From Parasphingopyxis sp. CP4 (lineage in GTDB: Bacteria; Pseudomonadota; Alphaproteobacteria; Sphingomonadales; Sphingomonadaceae), in the NCBI RefSeq assembly GCF_013378055.1, contig NZ_CP051130.1, forward strand, positions 1,984,001 through 2,048,000: DNA of 64,000 nucleotides, written 5' to 3'. Of this stretch, positions 43,989-51,450 are shown piece after piece. The stretch's first letter is position 1. Every line of letters starts with the position of its first letter. Position numbers and translations under genes: made by a program. The notes beneath the pieces were generated by a model. The model saw nothing but the letters and a program-made list of their open reading frames with translations. It made no database searches and had not been told where the DNA came from.

Positions 43989-44820
43989 GAATCTGGCGCG
44001 CGGCAATCTGGTTCGCCTGCAACGCCAGGCTGCCGATCCCGCCGTCTAGGAGACTTGCGACATTGACCGCATCTGCCCCGCACCCCGCACATTCATTTCC
44101 GTCAAAAAGCTCTCCAGCAGCGATAGTGGTCCGCTCCATGCGCAGCACTTTGGTCCCGGTTGATTTGAACGTCGGGCCATCATCGACCCAAATTTGTTCG
44201 GGGCTGTATATGACCTCCCGCAACATTGTCGCCGTCAGCGGCAGATATTGCGCGAAAACAATGCCCTCAACGCTCCGTTCCAATTCGCTGTACAGCACTG
44301 GCTCCGCTAACCCATGGGGTTGCTCCTGGTCGAGATCGCGCACGATCACACTGTAACGCGGGCAATGCTTGGCCAGCGGCACAATGCTACCTTGCTGCCG
44401 CACGTCGACAACCTCACGGGCGCTCAATATTTCGCCTGAGGCGAGGTGGATTGATTGATGACTTACGCGGGCAATCGGTGTCGACAAGCGCAGACGCGAG
44501 GGGGCAAAACGCTCCAGCAGCTCGACATGGAGCTGCTCTCCAGCGAGGAGTACCAATTGTGCATTGAAACGTTCCGAACGTAGCGCACCCTCCACGCAGA
44601 AGGTCGACCACGCTTTCACGATGAGCGGATCGAACAAATCGAGAAAGGAATTGGGAATTGCCGAGAGCAGTACCGGTTTCTGGTGAGCGCCGCCAACCAT
44701 CGGCTCCTCGCTCACAAGCATCACATCGCTATGCGGAAGCATCCGATCCAGCAGCAGCGCAAGTACGCCCGCCTCGAGACCGCTTCCGACGACAATAACG
44801 GTTTTACCCGTACACTCCAT
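43975..44820 (-). CDS. Shortened, divergent lycopene-cyclase-like (CrtY-family) protein
   Basis: 281 residues against about 385 for CrtY. The N-terminal nucleotide-binding start (TVIVVGSGLEAGVLALLL), the middle block LIVKAWSTF, and EQPHGLAEPVLYSELE with GIVFAQYLPLTATMLREVIYSPEQI follow the CrtY order. The motif equivalent to the cyclase IEDTxYS reads REVIYSP, so the acidic pair is changed (E to R, D to E), and the C-terminal third is missing. The stop codons do not look like a recent frameshift. It is therefore either a repurposed flavoprotein-fold enzyme or a decaying carotenoid gene. The AGCGADAVNVASLLDGG end is not CrtY-like. Confidence 0.6.
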   Translation of the reverse strand: MECTGKTVIVVGSGLEAGVLALLLDRMLPHSDVMLVSEEPMVGGAHQKPVLLSAIPNSFLDLFDPLIVKAWSTFCVEGALRSERFNAQLVLLAGEQLHVELLERFAPSRLRLSTPIARVSHQSIHLASGEILSAREVVDVRQQGSIVPLAKHCPRYSVIVRDLDQEQPHGLAEPVLYSELERSVEGIVFAQYLPLTATMLREVIYSPEQIWVDDGPTFKSTGTKVLRMERTTIAAGELFDGNECAGCGADAVNVASLLDGGIGSLALQANQIAARQIRIVA

Positions 44821-44980
44821 CTACCTGCTCCAACCCCTTGGAATACGCAGTAAGCCGACAAGAATAGAGCTTCAGGAGAGAATTTCCAAATGCGGATGGC
44901 CGAAATTGCCGATAGACATTGGCAGAAGATGAATTCCGCGAGCATGTTTGAGAGCCGCAACGCCGCGCTAATCACCTGTC

Positions 44981-45502
44981 TTAGATGTGATTTTCTGATA
45001 GATCGCTTGGGCGGTTTATGTTCGCAACTTCGCGGTCCAATGTCATGCGTCTGGCACCAACATGGTCGGCAAAACGATAAAGCGATCGCCCGTTATTCGC
45101 GATAAAGGCGACGAGGCTAGGTAACAGATTCGTAGGCCATACGCCGATAACGGGCTACGATTCGACGATCGCCGGCCCCTCGCCATGCAGCTGTCCGAGT
45201 AGGTTAGTCGGCAAATTGGGTGTGTCGCAGCCCGAGCTCAAGACGAAATCGGCAGCCATCTCATCGGCGAATTGCAACGCGGCAGCCAAACCACCTAGCG
45301 GGCCCAATCCAGGCGCAGGGTGGTCCACCAAGCACCGTCGTCCTGATTCATTGCGGCCGCAGACGACAATTTCGGAGACTTGGCTGCCCAGCGCAATTGC
45401 AACATGATCGATAAGACGTCGCCCACCAATTCGTGCATCAGCTTTGTCACTGCCAAATCGTTCCGATCGACCGCCGGCCAGGATAGCACCTATGCCTACC
45501 AT
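44981..45502 (-). pseudogene. mobA: mobA-like gene interrupted by an in-frame amber codon
   Basis: The frame from ATG 45502 encodes the MobA molybdenum cofactor guanylyltransferase start (LAGGRSERFGSDKA; GPLGGL) up to codon 115. It then hits TAG at 45155-45157 and continues in the same frame for 57 codons with the normal C-terminal half (PVIGVWPTNLLPSL, RFADHVGARRM, NINRPSDLSE) to TAA at 44981. The full frame would be 173 residues, the family length. TAG here would replace a Gln or Trp codon by one base change. The start lies 10 bp after the enoyl-CoA hydratase gene. It could be a true pseudogene, a sequencing artefact or amber readthrough. Confidence 0.85.
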
Positions 45503-45511
45503 CCCAATCTC

Positions 45512-46309
45512 TCACTGGTCCGCAAATTTGGGCGGACGCTTTTCAAGAAAGGCGGAAATTGCCTCGCGGTGATCTTCTGTCACAGCCATCATTACTTGCT
45601 GCCGATCTTCGATCGCCATCGCGTCGGCGAGGCCATTCGCGTCGATGTTTCGATTAAGCGCATCCTTCGTGAGCCGCAGCCCCATCGGTGCCGTCGCCAA
45701 CATCTCATCGGCAAGCGCCATCGCCCTGTCCATCAGCGAATCATGCTCGACAATTTCACTAACCAGGCCACAGGACAGGGCTTTCTCCGCATCCATGAAC
45801 TTTCCGGTCAGAAGATATTCCGAGGCCACCGAAGCACCGACAAGACGCGGCAGAAAATAGCTCGATCCCATGTCACAACCGCCGAGCCCGACCTTGATAT
45901 AGGCGGCGTTCATTCGCAGGTCTGGCGCGGCATATCGCACGTCGCTCGCTAACAGCAGCGAAAAGCCGCCGCCGCAGGCCGCGCCATGGCCGAGCGCAAT
46001 GATTGGCTGCGGGCATTGGCGCATTAACTGCATCACCGTTGCTATCGATCGCTGGGTACGCCAGCCATGATCGATGACGCCGTGAGATCCATCATTGCGC
46101 CAGCCATTGAAGTCGAGCCCCGCACAGAAAGCACGTCCCTCGCCTCGCAAGACGACTATTCTGATCTCGGGCCGCTCTAACAATCCTCGAAAATAATCTT
46201 GAAGCGCAAAGATCAGGGATTCGTCCATTGTGTTGAGCGCGTCAGGCCGATTGAGTGCAACGACCTCGATAGCGTCTCGGGTATCAATATGCAGTGGTGC
46301 TTCACCCAT
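45512..46309 (-). CDS. Enoyl-CoA hydratase/isomerase-family protein
   Basis: 265 residues from ATG 46309 with GGAGG 8 nt upstream; the frame is open for 132 more codons but those lack a start signal. The crotonase features are the oxyanion-hole region GRAFCAGLDFNGW and ALGHGAACGGGFSLLLASD, with a later acidic position in the LGGCDMGSSYFLPRLVG segment. The substrate cannot be told. It precedes the mobA remnant on the same transcript; the fatty-acid-type enzymes at 49.6 kb are a separate cluster on the opposite strand. Confidence 0.88.
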   Translation of the reverse strand: MGEAPLHIDTRDAIEVVALNRPDALNTMDESLIFALQDYFRGLLERPEIRIVVLRGEGRAFCAGLDFNGWRNDGSHGVIDHGWRTQRSIATVMQLMRQCPQPIIALGHGAACGGGFSLLLASDVRYAAPDLRMNAAYIKVGLGGCDMGSSYFLPRLVGASVASEYLLTGKFMDAEKALSCGLVSEIVEHDSLMDRAMALADEMLATAPMGLRLTKDALNRNIDANGLADAMAIEDRQQVMMAVTEDHREAISAFLEKRPPKFADQ

Positions 46310-46554
46310 GTCCCAGCCTCCAATCAATCCGATTCTGTTTTGACCAGAAGCAATACGGTCCGCAACCCGTTGGTCCGCGAGTTGCGCTGCTCGATGTCCC
46401 GCTCTACGGTTTACCTCGTCTGCCAGACTATCGGAAAAGTGCGTTTTGGACCAGGTAGATATGGCCTTATGCGCACCAAGGGGACGATAGTGGCAGCCGG
46501 TTTGCTGCAATTCCGACGACGGTTTGCACAAGCCGATATGCGGGGGAAGATGGT

Positions 46555-49494
46555 TTGGAGTCTGGCGGGCGGACAGCGTTGCTGATTCTGGGGCCCCGTG
46601 GTTCGGGCAACACAAGGCTTGCGCATATTGTTGAGCGCCTTGGTTGGCACCGTATTGGGGCGAACCCGTTAGATGAGCTGGCTGACCGTGAGTTGGCATC
46701 AGCACCAGCGCCCCTCCGCCAGTTGAATGACGCGATATTCAGGCTGTCAAACCGCAACTGGGCTGATCCCAAGCCGATGCCGAGCGGCTGGGCACGCAAG
46801 GATGACACTGTCGAAGCCTTTGCATCTGCCGACCAAATGGTGGCTCAAGGATTTGAGCAGAACAATCAAATCATTCTCGACGATCCGCGCGTTTCGCGCT
46901 TGTTACCGCTGTGGCTACCGTTGCTCGATTCCCATCAAGCAGCGGTCAAATGCATTTTTCCCTTACGGCCACTCTCAGCCGTTACACAAACGCTGCATCA
47001 TCGCTCTGGCATTACCGCAAGACATGCGATGCTGCTGTGGGAGAGTTATTTTTTTGATGCCGAATTGCATTCTCGTGACCTGCCAAGGGCAATGATCTTA
47101 GAAGATGCACTGTCCAAGAACTGGCAAGCTGCGTTAGCTCCCTTGCTGGGAGCAAGCATCAGATCAGCCGAAGCAGAAACTCCCGATTTGGCAACTGAAA
47201 TCGAGAGGGTTATCGACGTCTATTCGGCTCGCCGCGACGCCAAGTTGCAAGCACCCGGTGAAGCATTCGAGGTGAAACCGCGCATAGATGCCCTTCAAAC
47301 CTTGATACAATCCGGTTTGAATCATGAATCGGAATTTGATGTCTATCGGGAACGATGGGCGCACGAGTGGAGCGAGCGCAGTCCTGGTTTAGGGCGGTCC
47401 AATTTTGGCGATAATCTCTCGCGCAACCTTCTGGCCAAAAGCCGTGCTTTTGCTGACGACAAGCGACTGCCCGATGCTATCACAGCAGCTGAAGCAGCGG
47501 TCCATGCCGATCCTGAGGTCGCACGAAATCATTTCTTCCTTGCAACACTCTTCTACCGAAATGAGATGCTACCCGAAGCTGAGAAAGCCTATCGCCAAGC
47601 GATCGATATCGATGCGGCTGATTCGGTTTTTCATGATGGGCTGGCGCGACTTCTGCGGGATCGCGGAGATATGCCCGGTGCAGTACAGGCGGCGCAGGCT
47701 GCCGTGGCCTGCGCTCCGGACGTCGCTGGCTCTCATTTCTTCCTCGGCATCCTTTATGCTCAGTCTGAGCAGATTGCCGCCGCCGAAATCGAATATCGTA
47801 AGGCTGCGGCACTAGATTCATCCGATGCTCGCTATGCGCGAGCCCATGCCGAAACATTGCAGCGGCTTGGCCGCATCGAGGAAGCAATTGGGGCTATCCG
47901 AAATGCGGTAGAGGCGGCACCCGACAATAGTGACTACCGCGTCCAGCTAGCGAAATACTATATAGAATATGGTGATTTTGACGCCGCAGAAGCCGTATTC
48001 GCTGAAGCAATGGCCAACGCACCCCAAGCCATCAATATTATCGAATCCTATCGAGATCTGATGGTTCGTCGTGGCCGCGATGCGGATGCCAAGCCGCTAA
48101 CCGAGAAACTGGCAATACTCGATCCCGGTTCCGTCGGCGTGAAGAACCAGCTCGCCAACCATCATCTAGACCTTGGCGAAGTCGACAGCGCAAAAGCAGC
48201 GCTTACGGCAGCGACAGAATTGAGTGAGGCTTCGCTGCAGGTTGATGCTGCAGGTGATTTGAATTCCGTGTTTTCGAGCAGCGTGCTGATCGATGACGCG
48301 GATGGGCCAACAGGCTTTCAAGATCTGTTGACTGTGCTGTCTGCACGGCGCGCGGCAACCCTTGTCTCATCAAGCGCCGATCACGCCGCCATCACCGCGG
48401 CTGCTCGATCGGGCGACATCTGGCCAGTGGGTGCAGTGCCTCCGGACCGGACCTACGATCGGATCGCCAAATATGGAAGCGTGTCAGATCGGTGGAATCG
48501 CCTGATTGCTGCCTTGCGTAACCCGGGGATATCCTATCGAGAGCAGTTCCGCGCTCGTCCCGCCATTGCGGTGATGATCCCGGTATATGACGTCCAGAAC
48601 GCAGATTGGTTGCGCGCCGCGGTTAGAAGTGCCTCGACCAGCAACTTTGATGGCGGTGAAGTTTCGATCACGATCGTCGACGATGCTTCAACCAATGACG
48701 TAGCCGCGGGCGTTGCGCGCGAATTCGGCCCTCTGGTCAGCTATGTGCGCAATCGAAGCAATCTTGGAATTGTTGGAAACCACAACCAGTGCATCCGCCT
48801 CGCTCGCGGTGAGCTTGTCCATGTCCTGCATCAGGACGACCGTCTCCACCCAGACTTCTACACGCGCATTGCCGGACCGTTACTCGCTGACTCATCGATA
48901 GTAGCCGGCTTCTCGCGGGCCAGGCTTGTTACTGAAGATGGGGAATACCGAAATGATCAGAGCATGGCACGGAATACTCCAGGCCTTATCGAAGATTTCT
49001 CGACGAAGATCGCCCTGCGCCAGCGCATATTGTTTCCATCGATGATTGTGCGTCGCCGGGCCTATGAGGCGGCAGGCGGTTTTGCCGATTCACTGGTGTT
49101 TGCTTTTGACCTTGAGATGTGGGGCCGTCTGGCTGCGTTGGGTCCGATCTGGCATGAACCCGAGCCGCTGGCAGACTATCGGATCCACACAGGCTCGGTC
49201 ACCAATAGCCTGACAGCTCGCACCAGACTTATCGATGGAATGCGCGCGACCCATCTGAACATCGGTCACCTGCCTACGGCGAAACGTGCCGACACTCTGT
49301 TTCTGTCACTCTATCGCTTGATCCGTCGCGACTGGGATCGCCTAGTACGCCGCAGTAATATGATTGAAGCGGACAGTTCAGACATCGATCTGTTTGACTT
49401 TCTTCTCGGTGGATTGCTGGCTGGGGATGATCGTGATCGGTTGTTTGAGCGATTATTTGTAACCAATCCCGGACGACCAAGCGAAACCATATGA
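46555..49494 (+). CDS. Three-part fusion: sulfotransferase-like P-loop domain, TPR repeats, GT2 glycosyltransferase
   Basis: 979 residues from a TTG start at 46555 with GGGGGAAG about 6 nt upstream; no ATG is available in this frame nearby. Residues 8-210 begin with LLILGPRGSGNTRLAHIVERLG, the 5'-phosphosulfate-binding P-loop pattern of bacterial sulfotransferases. Residues about 300-560 are five or six TPR units (AVHADPEVARNHFFLATLFY, AEIEYRKAAALDSSDARYA). From about 660 a GT2 domain runs (IAVMIPVYDVQN, IVDDASTND, VLHQDDRLHPDFYT as the DxD-like site). No membrane segment is seen. It may modify a polymer or glycoprotein; substrate and partner are unknown. Confidence 0.88.
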   Translation: MESGGRTALLILGPRGSGNTRLAHIVERLGWHRIGANPLDELADRELASAPAPLRQLNDAIFRLSNRNWADPKPMPSGWARKDDTVEAFASADQMVAQGFEQNNQIILDDPRVSRLLPLWLPLLDSHQAAVKCIFPLRPLSAVTQTLHHRSGITARHAMLLWESYFFDAELHSRDLPRAMILEDALSKNWQAALAPLLGASIRSAEAETPDLATEIERVIDVYSARRDAKLQAPGEAFEVKPRIDALQTLIQSGLNHESEFDVYRERWAHEWSERSPGLGRSNFGDNLSRNLLAKSRAFADDKRLPDAITAAEAAVHADPEVARNHFFLATLFYRNEMLPEAEKAYRQAIDIDAADSVFHDGLARLLRDRGDMPGAVQAAQAAVACAPDVAGSHFFLGILYAQSEQIAAAEIEYRKAAALDSSDARYARAHAETLQRLGRIEEAIGAIRNAVEAAPDNSDYRVQLAKYYIEYGDFDAAEAVFAEAMANAPQAINIIESYRDLMVRRGRDADAKPLTEKLAILDPGSVGVKNQLANHHLDLGEVDSAKAALTAATELSEASLQVDAAGDLNSVFSSSVLIDDADGPTGFQDLLTVLSARRAATLVSSSADHAAITAAARSGDIWPVGAVPPDRTYDRIAKYGSVSDRWNRLIAALRNPGISYREQFRARPAIAVMIPVYDVQNADWLRAAVRSASTSNFDGGEVSITIVDDASTNDVAAGVAREFGPLVSYVRNRSNLGIVGNHNQCIRLARGELVHVLHQDDRLHPDFYTRIAGPLLADSSIVAGFSRARLVTEDGEYRNDQSMARNTPGLIEDFSTKIALRQRILFPSMIVRRRAYEAAGGFADSLVFAFDLEMWGRLAALGPIWHEPEPLADYRIHTGSVTNSLTARTRLIDGMRATHLNIGHLPTAKRADTLFLSLYRLIRRDWDRLVRRSNMIEADSSDIDLFDFLLGGLLAGDDRDRLFERLFVTNPGRPSETI

Positions 49495-49627
49495 TAGGCA
49501 ATTCCAGCGCCCTCCCTATTTGGGCGCGAAAGAGAAACAGAAAGATCGACTGAGCCTTCGGTTTCGAGGGTATCCAACTGCCGGACAACGCTATAGCGAC
49601 TGCGACGAGAAACAGCGGATAGGTCCA

Positions 49628-50779
49628 ATGCAAGACGATTTTCCGGCGATCCGCGAAGAGGTCGCAAAGCTCTGTGCCGATTTTCCCGGTTCCTATTGGC
49701 AGGAGAAGGATAAGACGCGCGACTATCCTGGCGAATTTGTCGATGCTCTGACCAAGGCTGGTTATCTTGCCGCGCTAATTCCCGAAGAGTTTGGCGGAGC
49801 GGGGCTACCGCTTTCTGGCGCTGCAGCGATCCTGGAGGAAATCCAGTATCGCGGCTGCAATGGCGGGGCCTGCCATGCGCAAATGTATATCATGGGCACT
49901 TTGCTGCGCCACGGATCGGACGCGCAAAAAGCCGAGTATCTCCCGCAAATCGCAAGCGGCGCACTCCGTTTGCAAGCTTTTGGCGTGACGGAGCCGACCA
50001 GTGGCACCGACACGCTGTCGCTGAAGACTGTCGCGAAACGTGATGGCGATGATTATGTCGTCAACGGCCAGAAAATCTGGACCAGCCGGGCCGAACATTC
50101 TGATCTCATGCTCCTGCTCGCGCGGACGACACCGCGCGAACAGGCCGAAAAACGTACCGGCGGCCTGTCGGTCTTCATTGTCGATATGCGCCAAGCACTG
50201 GGCAACGGGCTGACGATCAAGCCGATCGACACGATGATGAACCATTCCACAACCGAGATATTCTTTGACGATATGCGGGTCCCCGCAGCCAACATGATTG
50301 GCGAGGAAGGCAAAGGCTTTCGCTACATCCTGTCGGGCATGAACGCCGAACGCATTTTGATCGCGGCTGAGTGCATTGGCGATGCGAAATTCTTCCTAGA
50401 CCGCGCTACCGATTACGCCAAGGAACGCGAGGTTTTCGGTCGGCCCATTGGCCAGAATCAGGGCGTCCAGTTCCCGCTCGCAAAGGCCTATGCGCAGATG
50501 CGCGCTGCCGAGCTGATGGTGAAGGATGCGCTTGCCAGATATGAGGCCGGCGAGAATGCCGGAGCAGAAGCCAATATGGCCAAGATGCTCGCCGCCGATG
50601 CCAGCTGGGCCGCAGGCGAGGCCTGCATCCAGACATTTGGTGGCTTCGGCTTTGCCGCGGAATATGATGTGGAGCGCAAATATCGCGAAACGCGGCTTTA
50701 TCAGGTCGCGCCGATATCGACGAACCTGATCCTGTCTTATCTGTCCGAACATGTGCTTGGATTGCCGCGGTCTTATTGA
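49628..50779 (+). CDS. Acyl-CoA dehydrogenase family protein
   Basis: 383 residues from ATG 49628 (start inferred from the family N-terminus and a weak SD; the longer frame to 49520 is not supported). FAD-binding features are QAFGVTEPTSGTDTLSLKT and the FGRPIGQNQ segment. The usual catalytic Glu near the C-terminus (IYEGT in MCAD) reads VAPIS, so it is absent there. E241 in SGMNAERIL occupies the alternative position used by isovaleryl-CoA and long-chain dehydrogenases. The substrate is probably a branched or long acyl-CoA. It is followed by a lipoprotein cytochrome c. Confidence 0.9.
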   Translation: MQDDFPAIREEVAKLCADFPGSYWQEKDKTRDYPGEFVDALTKAGYLAALIPEEFGGAGLPLSGAAAILEEIQYRGCNGGACHAQMYIMGTLLRHGSDAQKAEYLPQIASGALRLQAFGVTEPTSGTDTLSLKTVAKRDGDDYVVNGQKIWTSRAEHSDLMLLLARTTPREQAEKRTGGLSVFIVDMRQALGNGLTIKPIDTMMNHSTTEIFFDDMRVPAANMIGEEGKGFRYILSGMNAERILIAAECIGDAKFFLDRATDYAKEREVFGRPIGQNQGVQFPLAKAYAQMRAAELMVKDALARYEAGENAGAEANMAKMLAADASWAAGEACIQTFGGFGFAAEYDVERKYRETRLYQVAPISTNLILSYLSEHVLGLPRSY

Positions 50780-50860
50780 GGATTGGCGACACAAACCGTT
50801 GAGCTTCGACAGGAACCTTTCTACACCCGCAAGCGCACATCATCCGAGAAAGGGAACGCG

Positions 50861-51367
50861 ATGAGAAAGATGCACCGAATTCTAGCGCCTTTGGCAGCGG
50901 CTGGTCTGATTGTAACCGCAGGCTGTTCTGGCGGCGGCGATGAAGGGCCTCCGAGCAGCGATGGCGACAGCGAAGAAACCGCAACCGTAGAGGAGGCTGA
51001 GGAAACACCGGCCGCCGATTCCACCGATACGATGGACGGCACCGTGTTTGCCGAGTTCACTGGCGACGCAGCTGCGGGCGAAACCGTGTTTTCGCAATGC
51101 CGTGCCTGTCATGTCGTCGATCCAGGCGTAAACCGGACCGGGCCAACCTTGCATAATATTGTCGGGGCTGAAGCCGGGCAGATTGACGGGTTCAACTATA
51201 CCGATGCGAACGCGAATAGCGGCATCGTCTGGACGCCGGAAAAACTGTTCCAGTATCTTGAGCGGCCTCAGCGGATCATTCCGGGCACGCGTATGGCATT
51301 TGCCGGTCTATCCGACCCACAGGACCGGGCGGACCTGATTGCCTATCTGGAGGCGAATTCAGAATAA
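50861..51367 (+). CDS. Lipoprotein cytochrome c
   Basis: 168 residues from ATG 50861, chosen by AGGGAA about 6 nt upstream. The lipobox is VTAGC (Cys 22). An acidic Glu/Asp/Ser linker follows and then one haem c domain with C80-R-A-C83-H84 and a distal Met145 (PGTRMAF), a class I fold. It is anchored to the membrane and faces the periplasm. Encoded directly after the acyl-CoA dehydrogenase, but periplasmic location makes direct electron transfer from that cytoplasmic enzyme unlikely; the link is by operon only. A strong terminator follows. Confidence 0.88.
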   Translation: MRKMHRILAPLAAAGLIVTAGCSGGGDEGPPSSDGDSEETATVEEAEETPAADSTDTMDGTVFAEFTGDAAAGETVFSQCRACHVVDPGVNRTGPTLHNIVGAEAGQIDGFNYTDANANSGIVWTPEKLFQYLERPQRIIPGTRMAFAGLSDPQDRADLIAYLEANSE

Positions 51368-51386
51368 GGCGCACGGCCTGACGCAC

Positions 51387-51431
51387 AAAAAAGGGGGAGT
51401 GGCCGGGGATATCTGGCCACTCCCCCTTTTT
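51387..51431. terminator. Strong bidirectional Rho-independent terminator
   Basis: AGGGGGAGTGGCC and GGCCACTCCCCCT form a long GC-rich stem flanked by AAAAAA on one side and TTTTT on the other. It can end the plus-strand cytochrome transcript and the minus-strand TonB-receptor transcript, which converge here. Confidence 0.95.
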
Positions 51432-51450
51432 GCCGTGTGCCGCAGCGGAT

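Noticed and set aside
44821-44980. Possible small gene between the lycopene-cyclase-like gene and the mobA remnant
   Set aside because: No frame has a start signal; after extending mobA to 44981 the remaining gap is only 160 bp.
46310-46705. N-terminal extension of the enoyl-CoA hydratase
   Set aside because: The extra 132 codons do not look like a domain, and a strong GGAGG site marks the start at 46309.
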